DNA of 64,000 nt from Thiodiazotropha sp040506195 (GTDB taxonomy: Bacteria > Pseudomonadota > Gammaproteobacteria > Chromatiales > Chromatiaceae). This document shows, one piece after another, positions 16,189 to 27,200 of the stretch. Location: positions 186,001 to 250,000 of the forward strand of contig JBEVXH010000006.1 of NCBI GenBank assembly GCA_040506195.1. Direction: 5' to 3'. The notes beneath the pieces were generated by a model. The model had not been told where the DNA came from and searched no databases. It worked only from the letters and a program-made list of their open reading frames with translations. A program made the translations under genes and the position numbers. The stretch's first letter is position 1. Each line of letters opens with the position of its first letter.

Positions 16189-17561
16189 TGCCGACGAACC
16201 TTCAGGAATGGAACGAAACGATGACGCCCGGAATGCTCATCGAGTCGAAAATCGGCGAGGCGGGATCGGTCGGCTGTTTCGCGCGGTTCAGGAACGACGC
16301 CGGCAGGACGGTCATCCTGAGTGCCAGTCACGTACTCTATGGCTCCGCCCAGGAATTCGGCGGCATCACCGCCGGCAACGGGTCCAAGGTTGGCCAGCCC
16401 AGCGTGTCCTGCTGTTTGTGCTGTGCCTGCAGGGTGGTTGCGACGAATACGCGAAACCGGAATAACTGGACCTCGGTCACCGTTACCTCGCCCGAGAACG
16501 CAACCGAAACCGGTTACCGGTACGACGCGGCGATGGCCGAACTGAACGGTGAGCGTGCGTATACCAACGAATCGCTGTACGGGATGATCAGCGGGGCGCC
16601 GTCCAGCGGTCTCGGTGTGCAGGCGGGCGACGCCGTCGAGATGGTGGGTTCCACCAGCGGGCGCGTGACAGGAACCGTGATAGGCCTGCAGCACACCGCC
16701 ACCAACGACGGCCAGCCGGTTTCGCAGTTGCTCTTCCCGAAACGCCTGCAGGGGGACGAGATGGAGCAGTTCAGGAGCGGGCCGGTAATGAACATCCTGC
16801 AGCTGCTGATCCTGCCGGATGCCAATCCCGACGACGGTACCATCCGGATGAGCTTCGGACAGCACGGCGACTCGGGTTCGGCGGTGGTGAATGCCCAGGG
16901 AGAAGTGATCGGCATACTCAGCCAGGTCTGGGGTGTTCCCGACGTGGCGAACACCTTGTTGAACGAGTATCTGCCCGCCCCGCCGTTACCGCCCCACGCG
17001 ATGGGGATCGGCGTGGTATCACCCATCGGCCCCGTGCTGGAAGACTTCGAACTGGAAATCGTCGACAACATGAGCGACACCGCGACCGCGTCCGCGGTGA
17101 TCGACGTCAATGGCGTGCGCAGGAATCACGCCGAGCACAACCTGATGCAGAAGGTGTTGCGGGACCTGGAGCGGGAGCTTCACGCCAAGGTGCTGGGACG
17201 GGAAGCGCTGGACGCGCTGCGGCGGCACCGTGGCGAAGTGCTGCGCCTGGTCGACAGGCAGCGACGCGTTACCGTGACCTGGCATCGTAACAAGGGCCCG
17301 GCATTCGCCGCGCACTGCATGTACAACCTGCAGGACCATCAATACGAAATTCCGTTGCAGGTGGATGGTGTCAGCGCCACGGATCTCCTGCGCCGAATGG
17401 CTGGCGTGTTGCGCAAATACGGCTCGCGGGAATTGCGTGAGGACATCGAACGGTACGAGGACATCGTCTGCGAATGGGTGGACGGCTGTCAAAACCTCTG
17501 GTTGCTGGTGGAGCGCATGCGCGCCCAGCCAGACATCGAGCGAGAGCTCGCGGCGGGATAG
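16188..17561 (+). CDS. Trypsin-fold serine protease with C-terminal helical domain (module III, protease 4)
   Basis: A 457-residue protein. Triad candidates are His48 in LSASHVLYG, Asp113 in YRYDAAMAEL and Ser229 in HGDSGSAVV. A cysteine-rich insertion, SVSCCLCCACRV (about residues 72-83), sits between His and Asp and is absent from the paralogues; it could bind a metal or act as a redox switch. The C-terminal helical domain carries VTVTWHRNKGPAFAAH and LLRRMAGVLRKYGSRELRED, aligning with proteases 1 and 2. The start overlaps the previous stop (TGATG). Forty-three bases separate it from the next gene. Confidence 0.87.
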   Translation: MPTNLQEWNETMTPGMLIESKIGEAGSVGCFARFRNDAGRTVILSASHVLYGSAQEFGGITAGNGSKVGQPSVSCCLCCACRVVATNTRNRNNWTSVTVTSPENATETGYRYDAAMAELNGERAYTNESLYGMISGAPSSGLGVQAGDAVEMVGSTSGRVTGTVIGLQHTATNDGQPVSQLLFPKRLQGDEMEQFRSGPVMNILQLLILPDANPDDGTIRMSFGQHGDSGSAVVNAQGEVIGILSQVWGVPDVANTLLNEYLPAPPLPPHAMGIGVVSPIGPVLEDFELEIVDNMSDTATASAVIDVNGVRRNHAEHNLMQKVLRDLERELHAKVLGREALDALRRHRGEVLRLVDRQRRVTVTWHRNKGPAFAAHCMYNLQDHQYEIPLQVDGVSATDLLRRMAGVLRKYGSRELREDIERYEDIVCEWVDGCQNLWLLVERMRAQPDIERELAAG

Positions 17562-17604
17562 CCGGTTTTATTGAAGCGGTTTGAGCTACTGAAGGGAAGA
17601 ACGG

Positions 17605-20600
17605 ATGGCAAATAACGGTACCCTGGAGACCATCGTCACCGCGCTGGGAAGGCTGATCGAGCCGCTGGCGACAGGTCTCGACCGCGATAATGTGCAGGCG
17701 TTCTTTGGCGAACTGGGCTATCCGTTGAACGACGCCCAGGCGGATTCGCTCAGCGGCGGCACCACCGGTGTCAGCGCGACCCTGGGCGGCTTGCTGACGG
17801 CGGTCGCCGAACTGGTCGCCGCCGCGGAGTCGGACGCGGACGACGTGCTGGAAAAAGGCCTGCAGGCCAGCGCGCGGCTCATCGAGGCGCTCGACGCGTT
17901 CATCGAAATCCGTGACGCCATCGACGGCCTGGGCTTGGGGGTTTCGTCGGGTGAGATCAGCGAATTACCCGAACGGCTGCTGTCCTACCTGCTGGTAAAA
18001 AACTTCGAATCGATCGGGCCGTTCAACGAAATTCTCGAGTTTCTGAATGTGCTCGAGCGCGTCGAGCACAACGTGGACTCGGTGGACCCGGACGCACCCG
18101 AATACACTGTTTCCAGCTTTCACTTCGGCAGGATCCTCGACTGGCTCGAAGACCCTGGGCACCAGTTCGAAACCCTGTACGGCTGGGGAACGGCCGGTTT
18201 CGACGGATCGGCGCTGTTCCCACGACTGGAAAACCTGGTCGCGACGACCGGGATGCCGGTCATCTATGACAGCACCGCCAACCGCCTCGACCTGGTGTTG
18301 CTCGAAGTCACCGCGCCGGATACGCTAAATCCACGAGGTCTGAAGATTGCGCTGGCGAACCAGTTCAATTCCGGCCAGTTGACGCTGCCCAACGGCGACT
18401 TCGAGGTCAGCGTCGAGCTGGGGCTGAACGCGCCGACGGGGCTCGCGATCACGCTGCAGCCCGACGGCAGGGTGGAGCTGATTCCACCGGACACCAGCGC
18501 GCAGTTGAGCGGGGAGGTCAGGCTGGGCTTTCTCACCACGAGGGGCCCCTATGTCCTGCTCGGCGAGGCGGACGGCAGCCGGCTGGAGATCAAGGGCATC
18601 GGTCTGGACACCGGCGTGCGCCTGCAATGGAACGGGAGCAGCGGCAAGGCCAGCGGCGACTTCGAGATCGGCGGACGGCTAGAAGAAGGCAAGGTCGTCA
18701 TCGATGCGAGCAAGGGCGACGGATTCCTCAACAGCATCATTCCCGGTGGCGGTATACAGGGTGACTTCGATCTGGCGCTGGGCTACGCCACGGACACGGG
18801 CTTCTTCATCCAGGGAAGTTCCGCGATCGAGATCAAGCTGCCCTTGCATGCCGATCTCGGTCCCATCGGCTTCGACGCGCTGACCATCGGCGCCGGATTC
18901 GGCGACGGGGCGATCTCGACGTCGCTGGGTGCGGACCTGAGCGCCAGCCTCGGCCCGCTGCAGGCGATCGTGGAGAACATGGGCGTGGAAGCGGAATTCA
19001 CCTTCCCGTCCGGCGGCGGAAACCTGGGGCCGCTGAATCTCGGCCTGGGATTCAAGCCGCCGAACGGCATCGGCCTGTCTCTGGACGTTGGCGTCGTCAA
19101 GGGCGGAGGCTATCTCTATTTCAACTTCGACAAGGAAGAATACGCTGGCGCGCTCGAGTTCGTTTTCAGCGAAATCGTGACCGTCAAGGCGGTGGGCCTG
19201 CTGACCACGCGCATGCCCGACGGCTCCAAGGGGTTCTCCCTGCTGATCATCCTGAGCGTGGAATTCGGCACGCCCTTCCAGTTGGGATTCGGCTTTACGC
19301 TGAACGCGGTGGGCGGCCTGCTCGGCCTGAACCGCACCATGGAACTCGAACGCATCGCGGTCGGGGTCAGGACGGGCGCCATCAACAGCGTGATGTTCCC
19401 GCAGGACCTGGTCGCCAATGCGCCGCGGATCATCAGCGACCTGCGCGAGTTTTTCCCGCCCCAGAGCGGCACCTTTCTTATTGGTCCGATGGCGAAACTC
19501 GGCTGGGGCACGCCGACGCTGGTCACGGCTTCCCTGGGCATCATAATCGAGATTCCGCCCGGCAACATCGCGATCCTGGGCATTCTGAAGGTGGCCTTGC
19601 CTGACGAGGATTTCGCGCTGATTGTCGTGCAGGTCAATTTCATCGGCGCGCTGGAGGTCGACAAGAAGCGGCTCTGGTTTTACGCCAGCCTCTACGAGTC
19701 CCGTGTGCTGTTCATCACCCTCGAGGGCGACATGGGGCTGCTCATCGCCTGGGGCGACGACGCGAACTTCGTGCTCTCCATCGGCGGTTTCCATCCGTCC
19801 TTCAACCCGCCGCCGCTGCCGTTCCCCAACCCCAAACGTATCGCGATAAGCATTCTCAACGAGTCCTGGGCGAAGATCCGGGTCACCGGCTACTTCGCGG
19901 TGACATCGAACACCGCGCAGTTCGGCGCGCGAGTGGAGGTTTTCTTTGGCGTCAGCGCGTTCAATCTCGATGGGCATATCGGTTTCGACGCTCTTTTCCA
20001 ATTCTCGCCGTTCTATTTCATCATTTCGATCTCGGCCTCGCTCAGCGTGAAGGTGTTCGGTGCGGGACTGTTCAGCGTGCATATAAAAGGCCAGCTGGAG
20101 GGGACCTCGCCCTGGCACATCGAAGGCAAGGGCAAGATCAAGGTGCTGTTCTTCTCGATCAAGATTCCGTTCAGCCACACCTGGGGCGAGAAGAAGGTCA
20201 CCACGCTGCCCACGATCGAGGCCTTGCCCCTGCTGGTGGCGGAACTGGAAAAGTTCGACAACTGGACGGCCGAATCGCCCGGCGCCTCCTCGTTGCTGGT
20301 ATCGCTACGGGAAATCGACAGCGACGCGGACCTGGTCCTGCACCCCGTCGGCAAGCTGCGCGTTCACCAACGCGTGATGCCGCTGAATCTGAACCTGGAC
20401 AAGATCGGGAACCAGCAGCCCTCCGACGCGAAGCGTTTCACGGTCGAGGTCGTGGACGGCGACATCGACAAGGTGGCGGATACCCGGGAGTCGTTCGCCA
20501 CCGCGCAGTTCAGGAACCTGAACGACGCGAAACGTTTGAGCAGCCCGGCCTACGAGAAGCAGGATGCCGGCATCGAGCTTTCGGTAACAGGCAACCAGAG

Positions 20601-20976
20601 TCGTACCCACTCCGCCGTGAAGCGTGTGGTGAGGTATGAAGAGATCATCATCGACAACCGTTTCCTGCCGCCGATTCGCCGGTTTGTCGGCATCGTCGGC
20701 TCGCTGTTCGCTCACTGGGTGTTCGGCAATGCCGCCAGCCGTTCACCGCTGTCGGCGAAGAACAGGCAATACAAGTCGCCGGTCGACATCAAGGTTGTGG
20801 TCATCGGGGCGCAGTATGCGGTCGCCAACACGATGGACAACACGCTTTTCGCGGACGACGCGACCTTCGGCAGCCAGGCCGCGGCGGAAGACTACCTGCA
20901 GACGCAGCTGGCCAACGGCTCCTCGCTGGACGATCTGCACGTGATACCACAGGTGGAATTGAAAAACGCGGCATGA
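17605..20976 (+). CDS. Giant beta-rich protein, DUF6603-like (module III)
   Basis: A 1123-residue protein. The first 170 residues are helical; the rest is dominated by alternating hydrophobic beta strands rich in Gly, Phe and Leu (for example LGWGTPTLVTASLGIIIEIPPGNIAILGILKV). The segment VLSIGGFHPSFNPPPLPFPNPKRIAISI is the hallmark I associate with DUF6603 proteins, which are large and uncharacterised. No signal peptide is seen, although the strand pattern recalls a barrel or an elongated lipid-transfer-like structure. AAGGGAAG lies before the ATG as RBS. Its place between the proteases and the other giant proteins suggests a shared complex. The function is unknown. Confidence 0.8.
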   Translation: MANNGTLETIVTALGRLIEPLATGLDRDNVQAFFGELGYPLNDAQADSLSGGTTGVSATLGGLLTAVAELVAAAESDADDVLEKGLQASARLIEALDAFIEIRDAIDGLGLGVSSGEISELPERLLSYLLVKNFESIGPFNEILEFLNVLERVEHNVDSVDPDAPEYTVSSFHFGRILDWLEDPGHQFETLYGWGTAGFDGSALFPRLENLVATTGMPVIYDSTANRLDLVLLEVTAPDTLNPRGLKIALANQFNSGQLTLPNGDFEVSVELGLNAPTGLAITLQPDGRVELIPPDTSAQLSGEVRLGFLTTRGPYVLLGEADGSRLEIKGIGLDTGVRLQWNGSSGKASGDFEIGGRLEEGKVVIDASKGDGFLNSIIPGGGIQGDFDLALGYATDTGFFIQGSSAIEIKLPLHADLGPIGFDALTIGAGFGDGAISTSLGADLSASLGPLQAIVENMGVEAEFTFPSGGGNLGPLNLGLGFKPPNGIGLSLDVGVVKGGGYLYFNFDKEEYAGALEFVFSEIVTVKAVGLLTTRMPDGSKGFSLLIILSVEFGTPFQLGFGFTLNAVGGLLGLNRTMELERIAVGVRTGAINSVMFPQDLVANAPRIISDLREFFPPQSGTFLIGPMAKLGWGTPTLVTASLGIIIEIPPGNIAILGILKVALPDEDFALIVVQVNFIGALEVDKKRLWFYASLYESRVLFITLEGDMGLLIAWGDDANFVLSIGGFHPSFNPPPLPFPNPKRIAISILNESWAKIRVTGYFAVTSNTAQFGARVEVFFGVSAFNLDGHIGFDALFQFSPFYFIISISASLSVKVFGAGLFSVHIKGQLEGTSPWHIEGKGKIKVLFFSIKIPFSHTWGEKKVTTLPTIEALPLLVAELEKFDNWTAESPGASSLLVSLREIDSDADLVLHPVGKLRVHQRVMPLNLNLDKIGNQQPSDAKRFTVEVVDGDIDKVADTRESFATAQFRNLNDAKRLSSPAYEKQDAGIELSVTGNQSRTHSAVKRVVRYEEIIIDNRFLPPIRRFVGIVGSLFAHWVFGNAASRSPLSAKNRQYKSPVDIKVVVIGAQYAVANTMDNTLFADDATFGSQAAAEDYLQTQLANGSSLDDLHVIPQVELKNAA

Positions 20977-20986
20977 ACGGTGATAT

Positions 20987-23900
20987 ATGAACGGTGAAAC
21001 AGGGACCTATACATTTTTACCGTGGCTGCGTCACGGTATCTCGAATCGTATCGTCACCGCCGATCACGATGTCGCGGTACTCGAGCGTGCCGCGATCACC
21101 GTCAACCTCGGTGTGCACGGCACCGGCGGTGAAAACGGCGATGTCAACGCAACCATACCCAGGGAGGTGGAACTCTACGGGCCGGGAGACATCATCGGCG
21201 TCGAGTCGCGGGCCATCATCAAAACCGAGCCGCTGAACTGGATCACCAACTTCGAGCCCAATTACCTGCCGTACATCGAGTTCTACGACGAGGATTTTCC
21301 GTGGCGCTACACACCGGCGGCACCGGCAGGGGGAAGGCTACGTCCGTGGCTCTGCCTGATCGTGCTGAAGAAGGGCGTGGAGTACAGGCCGGTCAACAAC
21401 CTGCAGGACCACAAGCTGCCCGCCATCGAGATTCTCGAAGCAGACTTGGACACCGTTTTTCCGCCGGCCGACGAACTCTGGGCCTGGGCCCATGTGCACG
21501 TGAACAGGAACCTCACCGGCGACGGCGCGGCGCCGCAGGCCACGAACATCGACAGCGCGCTGAGCCAGTTGCAGGGGGTGATCGCAGACGAACCGGATCT
21601 CGCCTATGCCAGGATCACCTGCCCGAGAAAGCTAGAACCCAACTGTCAGTACGAAGCCTTCCTGGTCCCGACCTTCGAGACGGGAAGGCTGGCCGGGCTG
21701 GGCAAGGATCCCGCGACCGCCCCGCATGCGACCTTTTCGGCCTGGGGCGAAGGTCGCGATGAACCCGAGCTGTTCCCGTATTACCACCGCTGGTATTTCC
21801 GTACGGGCTTACGCGGTGATTTCGAATACCTGGTGCGTCTGCTCGAACCGCGGCTGGCCGACATCCGGGTCGGACGCCGCGACATGGACGTACAGGATCC
21901 CGGGTCGAACATCCCCGGCATCACCGATCCGGAACTGGAAGGCGTGCTGAAACTGGGCGGGGCGCTGCTTGCCCCGCTGAGCGACGAGGCGGAACTCGAA
22001 CTCGCCAAGTGGGAAGAGTGGGATCAAATGGATTATCCGCATCCGTTCCAGTCTACGCTGGCGGCGTTCGTCAACCTGGCGGATACCTACTCCAGCACGA
22101 CGCCTGGTGAAGCGCACCAGGATCCCGATCTGGACGAGGCGATTCGCGACGACCCCGATCCGATGATCACGCCGCCGATATACGGCCGCTGGCATGCGCT
22201 CGTCAATCGCTTGCTGGATGGCCCCAACCAGCAAAACTGGGTCCACCAGCTCAATCTCGACCCGCGCTGGCGGTCCGCTGCCGGTTTCGGTACGGATGTC
22301 ATCATCGACAACCAGGAAGAGTACATGGACGCGGCCTGGGACCAGATCGGTGACGTGATCGAGGCCAACAAACGAATCAGGCTCGCGCAGCTGGCCAGGC
22401 GGGCATCGCAATTCTGGTACGACACCCAGCTGCAATCCATCGCCGGGCAGTCGACCGAGCGGCTGGTCATGTTCAGCGCTCCCGTGGCGCGCCGCGTGCT
22501 GCACAACGGGGTCACGGTGGCGCACCAGGTACGGCACAGTCCGGTGACGCCGGCCATGACCTCCGGCGCGATGCGGCGTATGTTGCGTCCGCGAGGACGC
22601 CTGGCCACGCTGGCCGGGTTCAATGACGAAATCGGTAAGAACAACTTTCTGGAACGCTTGAACCGGGGGATCGTCACCGCGGCGCCCCCCAACACGGTGC
22701 CGTCGGAGGTGGTCACGGTAGAAGATCTGGTCGACGAGATGAAACCCGGTGGCGCGCTGGGCGATATCCTCGACCGGCTGGCGGAATCGGGCTTCCTGCG
22801 CAATCTGCCGTGGTTGCTGGCGCTGCTGGTCATTGTGCTCGTGCTGTTGATCGGTGCGGGTTTCCTGGCCGGTGGCATCGTGGCCGCCGGTCTCGTGGCG
22901 CTAGGATTCTACATTCGCCGTTTGCTCGATCGCCTGAAAGCGGCGACGGACGTCGAGCCGGAGAACAACACGCCGGAGAGCATCGACCGGCTTCCGCCCA
23001 ACCCGGGTTTCGAACTGCAGGAGGATATTGCCGCGGACAGCCCCACGGAGGCGGCGCCGCCCGGCGAGACGGGCAGCGGCGACATGGCCGACAGCGCGGA
23101 GGCGGCTCGCTTCAAGGACGCGCTGCGCGATGCCTACCTGGCGCAAACCCAGGCAAGGGACGCGGGACGACCGGCGCCTGTCGTCCCGGTCGATCTTGCC
23201 GGCGTAGCCGTCTCGACGGTGGCCCAGCTCGATCCGCAACTGACGCTGCCGCGCTATGTGCTGGGACAGATCATGATTCCGCCGTATCTGCTCGAACAGC
23301 TTCGCGAAGAGTTTGTCGAGGTGATGGCCTACCCGGAATTCGACATCCCGATGTACAAACCGCTGGCGGACAGGTCCACGGACCTGTTCGTCCCCAATCT
23401 GAACTACATCAAGCAGAACACCATCACGCTGTTGAACACCAATCAGAAGTTCATCGAAGCCTACATGGTGGGGCTCAACCATGAATTCGCGCGGGAACTG
23501 TTGTGGCGCGAGTACGTCACCGATCAACGGGGCAGCTATTTCCGGCAGTTCTGGGATGTCAGCGCTTTCCTGAGCGAAACCGAGGACGACGAGGAGCGTC
23601 GGGAAGAACTGAAAGACATGCCTGAGTATCACCTCTGGTCGAAATTCAGCAAGCTGGGAGATCACGACAACCGTGAACAGGGCAGGGAAAACGAAGAGGA
23701 ACTGGTGCTGGTGATACGCGGGGAGTTGCTGAAGAAGTACCCCAACGCGGTGATCTACGCGCAAAAAGCCAGATGGCCGCCCACCAGCGAGACCGACCCC
23801 ACGCCCAACAAGAACGCCGAGCGCGAATTCGACACCTCGGTACCGATCAAGACCCCTCTGTACGAGGCTCAGGTCGAACCGGACATCTATTTCTTCGGCT

Positions 23901-24289
23901 TCGACCTGACCGAGGATGTGGCCCGCGGGAATCCCGAGGTCGACGACGAACCGGGCTGGTTCTTCGTGATCAGGGAGCGCCCGGGCGAGCCGCGGTTCGG
24001 CTTCGACATCGAGCGCGAAGGGACGATCCAGGTCTGGAACGACCTGGCGTGGGGGGATGTCGTGCCCGGTGTCCAGGACGGCGTCTTCATCAACATCAGC
24101 GAAGCGCCGACCCGTTCCTTGCCCAACACCCAGCCCGGCGGCACCGCGCAGGAGAAGATCGAGCAGTGGCAGGAAGACCACCTGCTGAGCTGGACGAACA
24201 ACATCACGTCCGCGGAGCTGGCCTATATCATGTTCCAGGCGCCGGTGCTCGTGGGCGTGCACGCGGCTGAAATGTTACCGAAAACCTAG
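20987..24289 (+). CDS. Giant protein with central membrane segment, unknown function (module III)
   Basis: A 1100-residue protein starting MNGETGTYTFLPWLRHGISN. A strongly hydrophobic stretch at about residues 605-645 (LPWLLALLVIVLVLLIGAG, then FLAGGIVAAGLVALGFYIRR) predicts one or two membrane helices in the middle of otherwise soluble sequence. An acidic linker rich in Pro and Glu follows (residues 650-720). The C-terminal third contains YVLGQIMIPPYLLEQLREEF and WFFVIRERPGEPRFGFD. I do not recognise a named domain. It starts 10 bases after the DUF6603-like gene; the intergenic sequence repeats ATGAACGGTGA twice. The membrane segment suggests it anchors the module III complex to the inner membrane. 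Confidence 0.78.
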   Translation: MNGETGTYTFLPWLRHGISNRIVTADHDVAVLERAAITVNLGVHGTGGENGDVNATIPREVELYGPGDIIGVESRAIIKTEPLNWITNFEPNYLPYIEFYDEDFPWRYTPAAPAGGRLRPWLCLIVLKKGVEYRPVNNLQDHKLPAIEILEADLDTVFPPADELWAWAHVHVNRNLTGDGAAPQATNIDSALSQLQGVIADEPDLAYARITCPRKLEPNCQYEAFLVPTFETGRLAGLGKDPATAPHATFSAWGEGRDEPELFPYYHRWYFRTGLRGDFEYLVRLLEPRLADIRVGRRDMDVQDPGSNIPGITDPELEGVLKLGGALLAPLSDEAELELAKWEEWDQMDYPHPFQSTLAAFVNLADTYSSTTPGEAHQDPDLDEAIRDDPDPMITPPIYGRWHALVNRLLDGPNQQNWVHQLNLDPRWRSAAGFGTDVIIDNQEEYMDAAWDQIGDVIEANKRIRLAQLARRASQFWYDTQLQSIAGQSTERLVMFSAPVARRVLHNGVTVAHQVRHSPVTPAMTSGAMRRMLRPRGRLATLAGFNDEIGKNNFLERLNRGIVTAAPPNTVPSEVVTVEDLVDEMKPGGALGDILDRLAESGFLRNLPWLLALLVIVLVLLIGAGFLAGGIVAAGLVALGFYIRRLLDRLKAATDVEPENNTPESIDRLPPNPGFELQEDIAADSPTEAAPPGETGSGDMADSAEAARFKDALRDAYLAQTQARDAGRPAPVVPVDLAGVAVSTVAQLDPQLTLPRYVLGQIMIPPYLLEQLREEFVEVMAYPEFDIPMYKPLADRSTDLFVPNLNYIKQNTITLLNTNQKFIEAYMVGLNHEFARELLWREYVTDQRGSYFRQFWDVSAFLSETEDDEERREELKDMPEYHLWSKFSKLGDHDNREQGRENEEELVLVIRGELLKKYPNAVIYAQKARWPPTSETDPTPNKNAEREFDTSVPIKTPLYEAQVEPDIYFFGFDLTEDVARGNPEVDDEPGWFFVIRERPGEPRFGFDIEREGTIQVWNDLAWGDVVPGVQDGVFINISEAPTRSLPNTQPGGTAQEKIEQWQEDHLLSWTNNITSAELAYIMFQAPVLVGVHAAEMLPKT

Positions 24290-24297
24290 GAATCGCC

Positions 24298-27200
24298 ATG
24301 TCGGACTTCACTGATTTACAGGACCAGATCAATGACGCATCGAGCGACTGGCGGCAGGCGGGCAGGGCACGGCACGCCGCATCCGAAAAACTGGCCAAAC
24401 AGCAGCGAAAAATCCAGGCGGCGCGGCGGCAGGGACAGGCCGGGACCTCCGAACTGGAAATCCTGGAAGCCGAGCGTCTTCGCCTGGAAGATCAACTGAA
24501 CGAAAAAGACCGCTTGTTCGAGAATGCCCGGAGTTCGCTTCACGACAGCCTGTCGCTGTTCGAGAGGTACTCCGATCCGACGAAGCAGATCGGTGAATTC
24601 GACGACAGCTTTCCCATCGTGCTGTTTCCCGTCCGTATCGAAACCCGGTTCAAAAAGCTCAGGGATCCGAACGGTGCTCTGCAAACACAGCTGTGGCTTC
24701 GCATTTTCCCGGACGATGTGCTGGTCGATACTTTCGAGGAACTGCCCGCCGAGGTGGAAGTCGCGAACACTCGCCAGTACTGGCTCAACAGGTGGCGCGC
24801 CGGACAGTCCGAAAACGAGCTGCGGGCCGCCTGGAAAACCCTGGTCAGCAGTCACGGCAGCGGCCGGGCCAACTGGCTGATCGAGCGCATCGTTCCGGTC
24901 ACCGATACTCCGCAAAACCAGGAGCCCGAAAAACAGGCCGGTGAGCACCTGCTGGTGATCGCGACGGATACGCTGCCGGCGCTGAACGAAGCGCAGGCGC
25001 TGGAGACGTACTGGGTCGACATGCTGTCGGGGGACAGCGATGCGGGTGCGGCGCTGGTTGCCGAGGTCGGCGAAGCGCGCGCCGGCGAGCTACTCGAGGC
25101 ATACGTGCCGGAAAACGTTGAAGAGCCGCTACCGCCCGGCGTCGACATGCTGAGGGTCGTCTGGTTGCAACTGCCTGACCTGGACAGCATGGAAACGCAG
25201 TTGCAGCCCTGGGCGCAGCCGGCCCGCGTCAGGCTGCTGCCGGAGCGTTTCGTCGTGATGGGCTTCAACGGCGGCAAGCAGACGCTGCTCCGTGTGGGCA
25301 ATGTGATTCCGGACGAAATCCTGGTGGGCCCGGACCCCGGTGCATTGCCGGAGGACCAGCTCAGCGAAGAGGACGGCAAGCTAGAGGTGCCGGACAATCT
25401 GCTCTGGCTGACGGACTTCGATCAGGCCGTCAGCCAGGGCATGGGTTTCAGGATCGACCTGAGCACCGAGCAGTACGACCAGGGTTTTGAGCGCCTGTTC
25501 GTGCTGGGCGTGCGCCTGCGCTCCAACCCGGAGCAGGCGCGCGAGGCGATGCAGGAGCTGTTCACCAACCATGAACGCTCCAGCGCCGGCATGAGTTTCC
25601 TGCGCCAGGGTACACCCACGAACAATGTCGACGAGGGCGAGTCCGGCTACTCGTGGATCGAGGACGCGGACGCAAGCTACGACCACTATTTCGCCGAGGG
25701 GCCGCGGGAGGATCCGCTCGACTGGCGGACGAAAACGGATGGCAGGCGTTTTGCCGAGGCGCTGGGCCTGGACCCCGATGCGCTCAAGTCGATTCCCAAC
25801 TACTTCGCCACCGACCAGCTCGAAGCCCGGGCAATGAACGAGGCGCTGTGGCCGACGACCCTGGGCTATTACATGGAACAGATGCTGAACGGCGTGTTCG
25901 AGGAAGAAACGGTCGACCAGGTGCGCGGCTTTTTCAACCGCTTTGTCGTGGGGCGCGGGTCGATTCCCGCCTTTCGCGTCGACGATCAACCTTACGGCGT
26001 ACTGCCCACGACTAGGTTCAGGAACATATCCTGGTTCGAACCTGACGACCGTTTCCCACGACGCCGGCCAAATCGCTTGCTGGAAAAACTGCACCGCGTG
26101 ATCAGGCGCGCCCACGATATCTGGGAGCCGCTGAGCGGGAAGGTCGCTTCGGTGCGCCCCGACAGCGAGGATGCGCACCAGGTCCTGCTCGACGTGCTGG
26201 GGCTTCATCCGACCTCGGTCGAACACTACCAGCGCATCGCCGAGAGCTTCGACGAGTTCTTCAATCGCATGAGGCTGGGGGGATTTTTCAACCACGTCGA
26301 CGCCAACCAGGCCTCCCTGGCCTTCTTCTTTTCCGGGATGCAGTTTCTGGAGTCGTTCGGGCACGAGCACGACTTCGACGAGGATTCACCCGAGCTGTTG
26401 AGCAAGTTCTTCTTCCAGACGCCAAACTTGCTGAAGGGGCCGCTGATCGATGACGCGCCGCTGTCGGAATTCGACGGCGTGCGCGCCACGCACGACAGCG
26501 GCGTGAACTACCTGCAGTGGCTGATCGATGCGACGCAAACATCCCACGACAGGCTTCGGCGGCAGCAGGGCTTCGCCGGGAACCGGCCGCCGCGGGCCCT
26601 GTTGTACCTGATGCTGCGACATGCGCTGGACCTGGGCTTCATACAGACCACGATACGGCTCCACCGCGAGTTTTCGCTTCTCAGCGACGCCGAGCTGAAG
26701 GTATACGGCAGGGAACCGAAGTTTTATCACATCAAGGACAACTCGCCCGTTGCGCCCGTGCGTAACCTGAATACCTGGGAGCTGCTGTACAAGGCGGCGC
26801 CCGATGTGACCAGCGATCCGGTAATGACGCTGGGCGAATACATCTCGCGCACGATCACCACGCGGGACTCCTATCTGCAAACCCAGCTGGCGGCCCTCGA
26901 GCACCTGAAGGACCTGCCGACCGCCCGGCTGGAGCGCGCATTCGCCGAACATATCGATTGTTGCAGCTACCGGCTGGACGCCTGGTGGCTGGGCCTGCTT
27001 TCCGTGCAGCTGGAGAGCATGCGGGCGCCCAGTTCCGGTGACGGTGCAAGACCGGAAATTGACCTTGCGGAGCGCATTTCCAGCGATAACGATGATGAGA
27101 CGGCGGGGAGCGATATCGCGGGCAGCTATATCGGCGCTTTCGGCTGGGTCGAGAACCTGCAGGCGGACGACCAGACACTGACAAAGGCGTCGGTGCCTGA

